Source: Gloeophyllum trabeum ATCC 11539 (Eukaryota > Basidiomycota > Agaricomycetes > Gloeophyllales > Gloeophyllaceae). Taken from it: a DNA stretch of 64,000 nucleotides. The DNA is taken from positions 914,386-978,385 of the forward strand of contig NW_006920413.1 of assembly GCF_000344685.1 (NCBI RefSeq), read 5' to 3'. A model generated the notes under the pieces. That model searched no databases and was not told where the DNA came from. It saw only the letters and a program-made list of their open reading frames with translations. The position numbers were made by a program, and so were the translations under genes. Of the stretch, positions 10,907 to 21,847 are shown in pieces (within the stretch, counting starts at the first letter, position 1; each line of letters opens with the position of its first letter).

Positions 10907-13900
10907 TCAACGCGAAGGCGGCTGGCTGTACTGGTTTTCGTGCCAACCAGGCTGGTAACTACTTCCCTCAGCTGGATGATTCATCAGATCGTTCATACTG
11001 CTCATATAAGCACTCCAATCATCGGGCCTAATAACAGTGAGACTTCAACGACGAGCGGACGATATTTTGCGTACGTACACGATAGTCGACGGTATGGTAG
11101 ACCACATTGCTAGCACATTAGTGTCGAATGCTTGCGGTTGCTGGTGACGCGCCTGCTGATCGATGTTCAAGGTATCCTGATATGTCCAGGTCGGTAACGG
11201 AGCGGCAAAGGCGTCAGACTGCGAATATGTCTGCGACTGGGCCGTTTGTTCTTGACCTTGGGCGCTGGAGTGGAAGTATGCTTGATTACCCAACGTGCCT
11301 TGGGATTCACCCGCATGCATTTGAGGTTCATCAAACATATCCAAGGCTAAGGCCATGTCGCCGACCGAGAATTGACTGCTCTGCATGGCCTGATTTGCGC
11401 CCTGGAGGAAGTGCAGGGCCCCATCGGGATTGTCGTTGGAAGAGGCAGAAGTCGAGGCAATTGGAGTAGTCTGCGTTTTTTCGGCCATTCGTCTCGCAAT
11501 GCGACTCGGGAAGTTAGGCGTCGGGACTTCCGGACCAAGAGCATACATCGATTCGGCCGTGGCATGAGACCCAAAATGGGAACTAGGAGCCACACCTCCG
11601 CTAGAGAGCCCTGACAATGGATCCTCGTAGGTCCCAGGCGCTTGACGCTCGCCGGGGGACGAGATGAATCCCGGAGCGGCATCGACGGTACTCCCGTAGA
11701 GAGAGTTGATCGTCACTCCGAAGTTACGGGGGTCACCACAACACGCATGTCCTGGAACACGTTCACCCGAATCGCTTGCACGCTTGTTCGACGTTCGCGG
11801 TGGCGGTAATGGAAGGTTCCCAAGTCTACCCAGGTCCCATACCATATCCCTGACGAAGAGGACTCAATATGAGTGGCGCACACGCAAATAGCATAGTGAG
11901 ACTTACCAGAACGCGCCAGCGACGTGCCATCTACATAGGACATTAGCTTATGCCAAAGACTGGGGAAGCCGGGTTACCTGTTTTCATAGTAATCAAGAAC
12001 TGCAAGCCCCTTATGTACATCCTGCATCCCTCTGTCAAGATCAGATGAGATGCCAGCGCGCTTGCCCCCTAAGACATGTAACAGGAGTATGACGCAAGCC
12101 GTGAATGTTGAAACGATAGTTCCTGGAATACAGTCACCTCGTCTTCGTACTATGTCGCCGATGTTTACAATGGACCGTGCCGCATTCGTGCATATGGCCA
12201 TGCAGGACATTGCGAGCTGGGTGCCCCTTTTCGAGGCGCCTATAAACGGCCGGTGAATCAGGATTTGGTTGTAGTAGTAGGCGCAATGGAGTTGAGCAGA
12301 TTGTCTGAAGAAGATTGGATTGCCGTCATTCGGCATCCAACGTACTGCATTATTGTGAGCTACCTTTACAAAGACGAGTAGGTCAATGAACGCACGGTGA
12401 TCAGGTATATCATGAAACCATCGGTTTAGCGTCGAGTCCATATCAGCGACAGTGCGTTCTTCCCAGTCGTGGCCTATCTGCCCGAAGAAAGCACGGCGCC
12501 TTCCCGTGGAGTACTTGATGTGAACTTACGTTAGCTGATATTTTGGCAACCTACGGTCTTCAACGTACTATTGTTCGCAAGGCAGCGCCTGTTATGTTCG
12601 CCAACCTTAAAGTGTAATTGTAAAAGGTGACATATGTTGGTTTTCCAGGGGGCTGTTTGAATGCCCTGGTTGGGTCCTCATTCGTCCAATACTCATCGTC
12701 GCATTCCGCGGGCCAATCGACATCAATACTGCTTGCGAGACGTCAAGATTACAGGAAAGGCCGGGGCTTCGTGGCAAAGAGGACTTACTCCTCATCTTGC
12801 AAGGTGCAGGGTCTACCGAGACCAGCACTAATATGTCTTTCAGCAGCTACGAGAACCCTAATAACGACCTTATCAGCTTGGACCGTTGTACCCAGGGGAG
12901 TACTAACCAGAAGGCCCGTTTCCATGACTCGGTCTCCACCGTCAATTTATCTCCATAGAACTGGCGTCTGTTGGCGCCCACGTCCTGAGCCATCCTTAGA
13001 CCTATCCCGATGATACTCCAAACAGCATGAGGTGCAGAGGAACCCAGAACGAAGAGAGTGATCAACTGTTGATATAATCACATTAACGTTTCAAGTTGCA
13101 GCTTGGATTAGCACATACCGGGTAGATCTGAAGATCATATAGACAGGGAGGTGCAACGAGAGACCTTCGAATCCTGCTCACTTGATCGAAGTAATTCCAA
13201 CCAGCGGACTGAGGTCCGTCTGTTCCCTCAACATAGATTCGCGGGTCGTCGCTGAATCGGGACCCCATGGCACAAACCATGAGAAGAAGTGCTCCAAATT
13301 TAGGATTACGCAAGTGTAGACGATCGTGAACGTTGGCCTCGAATGTGGGGCGATGGACAATGGGAGACAACGCATTGACGTAGTCAAAATACAAGTTGAT
13401 GAGAGCCCACATTAGATCCGGGTCTGGGAAGACGAACTCAGGATATTCGTCCTCATACATCGAGGCTTCCCACTATGCAAAGAGTACCCTGAGCAGTGAG
13501 CAAAATCGTAGCCTGCACACTGCACTAACCTTCGGGATAGTCCAGAAGTGCTCACGGCGGAAAGCACCGAAGTCGTGCGCGACGGCGTCGGCATTCGCCT
13601 TGGACCTGTAGTCGATAGCCGCCTGGATGAGTGCAATGCCACTCGCCTTCCCAAGGAATCGGTGACGGGTGGGATTGATCGACAATCGTTGAGGATCTTC
13701 AGTTAGCGTGTTCTGTAAGTATTCATCATCGCTGGGCTCGATCTCGTCCGTCAGGACTGGAGAGCGGGAGCCGCGTCTTGACTGATCCGGCCTCTCACTT
13801 GGGCTGGAGCTAGCGGTAATTGTTGCATCGTCGTGTGGACTAGTCTGAGCAGGATGTATTTTTCCTGCGCGATAACTTTGCTTGTTTAGAGGTCCGCCTA

Positions 13901-14501
13901 CTTCTCGTTCTAGATTGAGATTCGGGCAATGCTGTGTGGGCGTCAATCAGCTTATCCAAGACTGTCAATAGTATGCTATACACCTTCCGCAACAACGCTT
14001 CTAGTTGTGCGACGCGGTTCTCCAACGTTTGAGTGTAACTACAGGACGGCATAAGTCAAAGGTGCATCGGCAGGGAGCCCTAATACTCACCCTTTCGGAG
14101 GTCCTCGTTTCTTTCAGTGAGGAGTCAGATCTGTACGATAATGGCTTGGAGCTTCCAGAGTAGCACAAGTTCTCACCTTCGCAACTTCACCGTAGGTACA
14201 CTCAGTCTTGAAAGTGACGCAGTTGAGGCATTTCTCCCCAGGACCTTGGGGACCATCACCTGTAGCACGGAAGTTTGAATTATCACGAGTGTATCTTAAG
14301 TGAGAGTACCGCCTACATCGGACTACGAAGACACTATGTCAATTTCGGAGTTATGTTTCGACGAGCGCTATAACAGCGATGGGTCAAGCAGGGCTTACTT
14401 TTCTTGCGTCTGCAGACATCACAGGCGCGAGCAAGCTTTGTTTTTCTTTTCTTCCTATCCCGTACCTCCTCCTCCGAGCTGTACTGCTCCTGGTTAGACA
14501 T
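10907..14501 (-). CDS. Zn2Cys6 fungal transcription factor with fungal_trans domain
   Basis: The start at 14501 gives MSNQEQYSSEEEVRDRKKRK, followed by the zinc cluster: RACDVCRRKK, then an exon carrying GPGEKCLNCVTFKTECTYGE. A leucine-rich linker follows (YTQTLENRVAQLEALLRKV). The fungal_trans region includes HFWTIPKWEASMYEDEYPEF and ALINLYFDYVNALSPIVHRP, with later exons matching the helical middle-homology region (WSIIGIGLRMAQDVGANRRQ). A Gln/Ser-rich activation-like tail ends at 10907 in ENQYSQPPSR. At least eight introns are needed; the short exon between the two halves of the zinc cluster could not be placed exactly. It is a nuclear DNA-binding regulator, probably recognising CGG half sites; the target pathway is unknown. 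Confidence 0.85.
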
Positions 14502-15064
14502 TGTGTGGAGTGGCCTGTCGAATTGGATTCTGCACAGCTTTCTGGGGCCGGTTCAAGTTATAAGGACGAGACTTCTTGCAGGCCCCTTTATCGGCGTCGC
14601 GCACGATGATCACACCTGGCTACGGTTTCCGCCTGCTTCATTCGCAGTTTCAAGCGCATCAACTAGCGCAAATTTAGCGCATCACTTCCACTGCACTGCG
14701 CTCCTGATCGGCACATAAGACCTAATCTAGCTCACACCTTTGACGCCATCATCTCAACGATAGGACTTCCGAGGATTCCTGAACGTCGTTCGCCGTGTCC
14801 GGATTATCTAACTCAGCCCTCCTCGTGCTATTAAAGATCGAAGCTGTGTTGGAATGATAGCAGCCAGACAAGTGAGTGATAGCCACCCCGGTTTGATGAC
14901 AACATTACTAATTATACATCGTCATGATACAGTATGGGTCGAGAAGAAAGGGTATGAAGGCACAGCAGCCCGGATAAGGTCAACAAATAGACATATTACA
15001 CAGCACAACACGAGGTAGCGGCCACCACTACGGCCGTCGGCATATACGATGCACACACGATGAA
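14502..15064. other. Intergenic stretch upstream of the Zn2Cys6 gene
   Basis: 563 bp between two minus-strand genes, likely holding the promoter of the transcription factor. Overlapping open frames near 14379-14718 on the plus strand are antisense to its first exon and were not taken as genes. Confidence 0.4.
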
Positions 15065-15566
15065 TCAGATCCTTCCTAGACCCTTGGTAGTCTTGTTCAT
15101 GGACTTCGCCTCAGCCTGCTTTGCTTTGGCGCGCTTGGCACTGTAAGCAATCATAACATTAGTTTCCGGAATTTCAAGCTCCATAGGCACGAACTGGAAC
15201 TTACTCTTCCTGCGCCTCACGCTCAAGCATCTTAACGTGCTCCTTGGCGTCACGAGCAGCGTAGCGTGCTTGAGACAGTGCACGCTCTGCGGCTCTCTCA
15301 GCCTCTTCGGCCTCGGAGACTTTCCGTCGAGCGTTCACAATGCTAGGGTCGCTTCCATGGCCTGATCGGTCGCTGGGGGAAGAGCTGCGCCTGAACCAAC
15401 TGGAGCCGTTGGTCGAAGTAGGGCTGCCCGCCCTGTCACGATCGTGATTGGCATCCGTAGACCTTCGACCACTGAACATGCTTCCGCTGCGGTTTGGTGC
15501 GTCGTGATGGTCGTTGCCAACGAGCTTGGTGTCCTCGGAACGATGCGATTTACCGAAAAGGGGCAT
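15065..15566 (-). CDS. Small basic coiled-coil protein of unknown function
   Basis: Two exons, 15566-15205 and 15140-15065, sum to 438 nt (145 residues plus stop); the 64-nt intron has GTAAGT and ACAG ends. The N-terminal half is Ser/Gly/Asp-rich and disordered (MPLFGKSHRSEDTKLVGN start). The C-terminal half is a charged Ala/Glu/Arg/Lys helix (around SEAEEAERAAERALSQARYA), predicted to form a coiled coil, ending NKTTKGLGRI. No catalytic motif, signal peptide or membrane span is present. I do not recognise a named family. The good splice signals and preserved frame argue that it is a real gene. Confidence 0.7.
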
Positions 15567-16177
15567 TACTGCCGCACGACACTGTTAGGCATGTGACGCG
15601 AGAGGAAAGACGAGGGACTGACCTGGCTGTTTATTGCGACGAGGGGTTTAGTGAGTAGGTTGGTTTCGTTATCCGTTGAAAGTCAGCAATTGGAAGTGTG
15701 GCAGGGGTGCTTTTATGGGCTCTGAGAGGTTTATACGTCAGTGGGGCGCGCCATACAGCTGCCAACCGTGCTGGCAAACCCCAGCAAACCCCTTGGGTGT
15801 ATATAGGAGACCACCTCGCTGAAGCTCCATTTGGCTCCAGTTATGCGTCATGCGCGTGCGGTCATGCTCAAACGAGTCGACAGTGATACCCGTTTGCTCT
15901 GGTGCATCTCGGGTACTTTTATGACGGTAACAATCATAACTCTGCGCATGTATAAGCAATGAAAGCTACACATATTAGCGCCTCTGTTACTTACACGAGC
16001 CAGCCACAATTGCGGATGGTTGGCCCGTGCGTGGGACGTTTCGGACCCAACCTATGAGCGGAGTTTCAACTTACTTGGGTTGTCTTGAGAGTGCATCTTC
16101 TATAAAAGCGCTTGCCTTTCTCCCGCCCGCGACTCCTTGGAACGTTGTCGCCTTCGTCAACCGTTCGTCTAGCCACA
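15567..16177. promoter_or_regulatory. Divergent promoter region, coiled-coil protein / TFIIA large subunit
   Basis: 611 bp between divergent start codons; it must carry the promoters of both neighbours. No TATA box or repeated element stood out. Confidence 0.35.
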
Positions 16178-17343
16178 ATGTCGAATAAGATTGTGGTGAG
16201 CTGCTCACCGTGGTTATGCTGGTAGTAGTACCTTTAGTGACCTGGGTCGCCTGGAGCCTCCCATTTACCGAGCTATCATAGACGATGTCATCCATGCGAT
16301 AAAACCAGAGTTCGATGAATACGGAGTTAGCGAAGAAGTTCTCGCTGAGCTGCATCATGTGAGTACCTGCGACCTGTACCTTGTAGTATTCTTGCCACGG
16401 ACTCGGTGCTAGCGCACTTATTCTGTAGAAATGGCAGACGAAAGTCATGCAGTCGAATGTGGCAGAGTTCGAGACGCCGCCCCCTGCCCCACAGATGCCT
16501 TCTCATCCGTATCCTCCTCCGCATACCATGCATATGGTGCCACAGCATTATCCGTCGCCTTACATGCATCACTCGGGCCAGGGGCAGCAGCCTCAGGTGA
16601 AAACAGAACCAGTTGATGGTCGGTACATGCTGGGCCCTCAGGGCATGCCGCCGTACGCGCTGCCTACGTTGCCTGGCCCTCAAATACCAGGCGGCCCAAG
16701 ACCGCCTCCCCAGCAACCTGGAATGATGGCGTTTCCGCCTGGCGCTCCTCCGGCAGGCGCTCGCCCGTATGCTCCTCCTGGTCCCCAACTTCAAGTAGGA
16801 GGACAGCAGCAGCAGCCTCAGCAGCAGCAGTCGCAACCACAGGCCCAGCCGCCTCAACGGCCCTCACCGCCTCAGCGCATACCACAGACTGACGGCCCAT
16901 CTTCATCTTCGTCTGATTCGCCTTCACCGCCTCCCTCGCATGCTCCTCGATCCACGCACCCGTCGCTGCCCACTATGCCGTCAGCTTCTCAGTCCACGAC
17001 TGCTGAAGATGACGAGGCCATCAACAGTGATCTGGATGATTCCGATACGGAGGAGGAAGACGAGAATGACGAAGGAGGTTCAGGTGACACTGATATCGTC
17101 TTCTGCACGTACGATAAGGTTCGTCACTTAAAATGGTCAACTTGGTCATTTTGGCACAACATCCTGATTGTTGGAGAACAGGTCGCAAGAGTGAAGACGA
17201 AATGGAAGTGTATCCTGAAGGACGGCATAGTCCATGTCAACGGTAAGGACTACCTGTTTTCGAAATGCACAGGGTGAGTGCCTGCTGCTCAATGCAGTCT
17301 GAAGGTCTGAACTGAAAGTTCTTACAGCGAGTTCGAGTGGTAA
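16178..17343 (+). CDS. TOA1: Transcription initiation factor IIA large (alpha/beta) subunit
   Basis: Five exons, 16178-16195, 16257-16358, 16429-17118, 17182-17273 and 17328-17343, sum to 918 nt (305 residues plus stop). Exon 1 encodes only MSNKIV, and the next starts PPIYRAIIDDVIHAIKPEFD, the N-terminal four-helix-bundle motif. A long Pro/Gln-rich spacer follows, then an acidic stretch (DLDDSDTEEEDENDEGG), then the beta-barrel part with IVFCTYDKVARVKTKWKCIL and GIVHVNGKDYLFSKCTGEFE, ending in the tiny last exon (EFEW). This matches the TFIIA large subunit, which stabilises TBP on promoters in the nucleus. The first intron's acceptor (CCTGGAG) is a poor match, chosen because it gives the family's exact N-terminus. 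Confidence 0.95.
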
Positions 17344-17700
17344 CGACGCTCATGGAGAATCTTGGTACTCGGTGTAATATCTCATTTCAAGTCGATTTTG
17401 CATTTGATGCAACCCCCACTTGTGCATTCCACGAACCCCTATGTAACCGCGCACGTCCTCGTATGGATTCCGATACAGCAATACATTACATTCTATTACA
17501 TCGCTCTGGGTCAGCTTCAGCTGCCGCCAGTCGACGGTGTCGGATAACCCATATCAATGGCCTTGGTTGAAGAGTTCATTGATGTCCCTTGGCGTATGTG
17601 CTCTACCTACGATCGCCGGCCTGCTCAACCCTAAGCTACAATGAGCTGCAACGATAGTAATCCATTCCTACCGCTTCATTATTCTAATCGAAATGTCGCA
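17344..17700. other. Convergent 3' intergenic stretch
   Basis: 357 bp between the stop codons of the TFIIA subunit and the F-box gene. It probably carries both 3' untranslated regions; no gene seen. Confidence 0.45.
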
Positions 17701-19158
17701 TTACGCCGTCTCTACACTTCGCATAATTTCTGCATTCGTGCCAGTATTTCTCTTTTTCTCTGTCTCATCATTGCCTTCCGCGTCATCCTCTTCGTCGTCA
17801 GCCCATAACCATACCACGCCTTCGCCATCCTGGAGGTCGATACCGCGCTTTTCAAAGAATTCCGTCCATTGTATGAATATGCCCAAAGTGGGCTTCTCCA
17901 TAGCGTCCCCATAAAAACCCAGAGTCCTTACAATCTCCAATGATGGTAGATATTTGCGGCGGAAAGACTTAAGATGGTAGATCGCCTGTGAAGGATGAGG
18001 TCTCTCCGGCGATATGGCTTCACCTGACAGCCCGCGCAGGCCGACGCGACGTAACGACTGATGCGGGGTGGGTATCCCTTTGAAGTCGATTACGTGCTCA
18101 TGAACATCGAATACGAGGTCCTGTAAGTGCGTACAGACACCTGGCATGAGGAAGCAGGCAATATTCAGCCGATGGGAGGGCAAGACGACCGTGTGTGGTG
18201 CGTCTGGATTGGCATCGTCGGCGCTGATGTACATCGGGGACGAAACGACTTCGAGATATGTGATCTTCGGGCCGTGGGCCTCAAGAAACGCGTCCAGATG
18301 CTCCCTACTCAGCGGAGTCACGATTAACCCGAGCTCATCGAAGTTCCACAAATGCAATGGCACTGGGTAGAAGTAGGGGACTTCTACTACGACATGGGTG
18401 AGGGACGGGAGAACCAGGCTAGTCGCGGTCCGTAGCGAGGACTCGTTCGTTGTCAGCAGCAGATGTGAAAGACGGGGGAGCGCTAGGTTGGGTTTGCCGT
18501 AATCTGTCTCATTCCAGCCACCGAACTTCCGCAGGTCCAGGGTTCGTAGGGAGTGAAACGCCGTAAGGAATTCGGGTGTGAGAGTACAGACATCGGTGGA
18601 CCGTGTAGTGAGCGATAACGAGTCCCACTGGAGAAGTTCCAGCTTGGATCCATAGAATCGAGGGAGCGCAGCCATCAGCCACCGTGGGATAGGTCTGTCC
18701 CATGTTCCCGAAAGAATACGGACATTGGGGCAGCACTGGAGGATGCGGTACAGAACCTCTGCAAATGTCATAGTGTCAAAAGTGCGGATGTGGGCATGTA
18801 CTTCGATGTGTTTCGTCCATTGGCCGTATTCCGACACGTCCACTTCAATGCCGTTTATGGTGGCGCGCCGAACGCTGTTCCTTAACGTCGAGCATATTTT
18901 AAGAGCCCGGCGAAGACTCCTGATGACCAAATGCTCGTAAAGAAGTACCGTGGCAAGCTGCCTCCAAGCACGGCAGACGAGGACGAGGCTCCATTTCGTC
19001 CGCATCGAGAGGACCGGGGTATTTGCTCCCATCGCCATCCTCGGGAATCGAGATCGCTGGAACGGGTCCGCAGGTATGATATTATGGCTTTCGGGAATGT
19101 ATGTCGCATACTGGAATATCAGAAGCCATATTTCCGGCGGAATATCCTTCTCATTCAT
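17701..19158 (-). CDS. F-box-like domain protein
   Basis: Single-exon frame of 485 residues from the ATG at 19158. It opens MNEKDIPPEIWLLIFQYATY, the typical basidiomycete F-box-like start, and continues with LVCRAWRQLATVLLYEHLVI. The rest consists of leucine-rich stretches without regular repeats (for example HSLRTLDLRKFGGWNETDYG and LALPRLSHLLLTTNESSLRT), then a very acidic C-terminus near WLWADDEEDDAEGNDETEKK. By family, it would be the substrate-recognition part of an SCF ubiquitin ligase via Skp1; the substrate is unknown. The frame is open a further 28 codons upstream but without an ATG, so the start at 19158 is preferred. Confidence 0.85.
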   Translation of the reverse strand: MNEKDIPPEIWLLIFQYATYIPESHNIIPADPFQRSRFPRMAMGANTPVLSMRTKWSLVLVCRAWRQLATVLLYEHLVIRSLRRALKICSTLRNSVRRATINGIEVDVSEYGQWTKHIEVHAHIRTFDTMTFAEVLYRILQCCPNVRILSGTWDRPIPRWLMAALPRFYGSKLELLQWDSLSLTTRSTDVCTLTPEFLTAFHSLRTLDLRKFGGWNETDYGKPNLALPRLSHLLLTTNESSLRTATSLVLPSLTHVVVEVPYFYPVPLHLWNFDELGLIVTPLSREHLDAFLEAHGPKITYLEVVSSPMYISADDANPDAPHTVVLPSHRLNIACFLMPGVCTHLQDLVFDVHEHVIDFKGIPTPHQSLRRVGLRGLSGEAISPERPHPSQAIYHLKSFRRKYLPSLEIVRTLGFYGDAMEKPTLGIFIQWTEFFEKRGIDLQDGEGVVWLWADDEEDDAEGNDETEKKRNTGTNAEIMRSVETA

Positions 19159-21847
19159 GGTCCTTGACTTCTGTAACTCCGCGGAGCTGAGCAATCCAAG
19201 CGCGATCCTAGGAAGCAATATGTCAGAATTGACCAGTCTCAAGCTAAATGCTTCTACCTATAACAGCCGCTCAAACACTGTAGGAATCGGCCAACGTCAG
19301 TGATGCAAGCGACAACCTTCAGTTCACTCTGCCGCCCCGTCGAGTGCTGAGCGCTGAGAACTGTAATTATAAGTAGCTATAGTCTAAGTGAACGCCTGTG
19401 GTGGCGCGCCATAGCTCCCGTGGGAGCTTCCAGGATCTTCTGCGAATATCTCCGAATATCTTCCGACTTTCAGCGAGAAGTACACAAGCTGAAGTGGTCA
19501 AACTAGTACTATGCTGCGTTACATAAAAGCCGTATGTATAACTGATCTGTTTCCTCCATTGTGAGAATGCAATGCGAACCACGATAGCTCTGGCAAGAGC
19601 CAATTCTTCTCCTGAAAGACAACCATAATACTCCGGATCCGTTTGCGCGTATCGGACTTCGAGCGACCCACTGAAATATTCCCGTACTTGAGTTCCTTCA
19701 CGGCGTAGCTCTCCGAGAAGGATTTCTGCGCGTGCCTTGGTTGTGCCAGTGGACGCATAACCAACCATTACAGCACGGTCCGAAGCCCAGGGCCGCCTAT
19801 GGAGCCCTACCGTGGGGACACACTGCATCTTACGCAGGTTATGCGACTTACAATCAGAATCGTAGCTGGCCGAAGCCCTGCCCGAAGGCGGTGCGAAGAT
19901 GTTTATGACATGTGAAAGCCGATGCAAGGATATTCGCCGACGCAACGAGAACAACCCTCGCGAGGAATGATCGGTTAAATAGCAGAATGGTCGGCATTCA
20001 CATATTTCAGCGTGGAACCTATGAAGGTCGGTTGAGGAAGTGAGATTGTTGACTTGCTTGCGGGACACCGTGGCAGCTTCAAACTCTGACAATGAAGGAG
20101 GCATAAGTCTTCCACCAAGCATAAGCTCTCGTGACCATACCCCACATTAACGCGGCTTCTTGGACGCACCACGGCCACCGCGCGACACAAGTGTGTTGGC
20201 CGGCAGGCTGGTGCATGGCTAAAGGCTGCAACAGCAAGCACGGTCCCGGTGTGTGGTTTCATTCTTGATCGCCGAGGACCAACCCGGACGTCACTGTAAG
20301 GGAAGGCTTCAGAGTTCCCAGCGGATGTGAAGGGTACGGGGCTCTATACCACATGCCGGTGATACAGGATATGCGTTTGCGGCTCACGTAGACGGCCTGA
20401 TGCTGGTGTGAGCAATAGGACAAATGGACGTCGCGATTTCCCTAGCATCCAAGAATGTCATTCATGACGACCAGTTCTGGTACAACAATGGCCCTGAGGG
20501 TCGTACTTCGTCATTGATCTCGTAAGCGCCAGCCAAAGACAGTAGTTCTCTGGCGGCAATTCGGATGAAGAGAGCTGTGAACTGCAACGGAAGTCGAATG
20601 AGCGCGAATGGATAACAGACCAGTACATAATATGATCGCCGAGCGCACCGGGACTGCGCGCCAGTACGTATTGCTAGTGGCCGGTGAATGCCGGTAGGGA
20701 ATGCAAAAGATTACTATGTAGTGTCGTGTCTCTGTCAGGGCGTAGAATCACCCAGAACGGTTCACATGTGCAGGTCAGAGGATGCGTAGCAGGATAGAAT
20801 GAGGAACTGACGTTTCTTCGTCTTTGAAACAACGCGGAATCCAGACAACTCAGCAGGTCCTTTAGCATTCGGCTAGAGGATATGATATCCTTCTACTTTC
20901 TGAGCACATGGGTGAGAACTCGTATACCATCGCACCTCAGCATGCATACCGGGTGGCATTCTGAAGTTGCCGCTTCGGCCTTCTTCTTCAGGAAGCATCA
21001 GACAGGGAAATGCCCGACGGCTTTTGCCGCCACGAACGCGTTGAGAACAGGAACGCCGATCGAGCCCAAGCTGACAACCTCTGGATCTCGGTACCGAGGC
21101 AGAGTCCGATAGGCGGATGTGGGGTCGACATCTCTCTCTTTGATGTTCCTGGACGAGAACAGATATTTCTCACTCGGGTGTCGCTGCTCGTCTGTCATAA
21201 TCAATGATATGTATCGGGTTTGCTCTAGAATTCTTAATATCAAATATCTTATGAATCATGGTAATTCAACTTCCCATATTATGCGAGAGTAGTCGGAAAA
21301 CTCTGGTACGGTTCAAGGGCGTCATCAGCAACTTTCGTCAAATCTGGGTTGTTCCCGTTTGCCCCGACATACGCACTGATTGAGGCTATAGCCGGAGGCT
21401 ACTAGCGTCGGAATCGCCCGAGCTGCTGGCGGCTTCTGATGCCAGGTCCATCACCGTAAGAACAACCCCCTGCAATCCTATCAAGACCGTTTGGTCGATA
21501 AACCTGGCACACCGCGCGAGATGGCTTGTCTCGTGTTCGGTAATAGAAACTTCGCTTAGTTCCACAGCTGGTGCTTTCAACGTTGTCCGGAATACAAGCC
21601 TGACGTTAGAAGTACAATCCGATGAATACATCCTTGGGTATCAAAGCGTGCGGCGCGAGACAATCATAGCTAGAAATTTTAGCGTCTCCGACACCTTCTG
21701 TCCTTTCCAAGTCCTGTGCCCAGGACTGAACCGGGGTCATCCCATTGTTCCCGAGCGGCGTCTTTGTCGCAGTCTGCGAACCCTGCGCATCTCGAGTATT
21801 CACCACTCGCGGCCCCAGTATAGGAGGCCGAGTGACAGCGCAGTGCG
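19159..21847. other. Gene-poor stretch left of WOPR gene A
   Basis: About 2.7 kb with only one longer open frame (19367-20122, listed separately). The remaining short frames on both strands overlap each other without recognisable domains or convincing splice structure. No transposon termini were recognised. Confidence 0.4.
19367..20122 (-). CDS. Uncharacterised open reading frame, 251 codons
   Basis: An uninterrupted frame in otherwise gene-poor DNA. It contains protein-like segments (TTKARAEILLGELRREGTQV, GCLSGEELALARAIVVRIAF), but I recognise no domain, signal peptide or membrane span. The long N-terminal part has a biased Arg/Ser/His composition that could simply reflect chance. It could be a lineage-specific gene, a relic or noise. 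There is no splice, codon or neighbour evidence that decides this. Confidence 0.25.
   Translation of the reverse strand: MLGGRLMPPSLSEFEAATVSRKQVNNLTSSTDLHRFHAEICECRPFCYLTDHSSRGLFSLRRRISLHRLSHVINIFAPPSGRASASYDSDCKSHNLRKMQCVPTVGLHRRPWASDRAVMVGYASTGTTKARAEILLGELRREGTQVREYFSGSLEVRYAQTDPEYYGCLSGEELALARAIVVRIAFSQWRKQISYTYGFYVTQHSTSLTTSACVLLAESRKIFGDIRRRSWKLPRELWRATTGVHLDYSYL

Noticed and set aside
16327..16927. Minus-strand frames rich in Arg/Leu or Ala
   Set aside because: Antisense of the Pro/Gln-rich spacer of the TFIIA large subunit.
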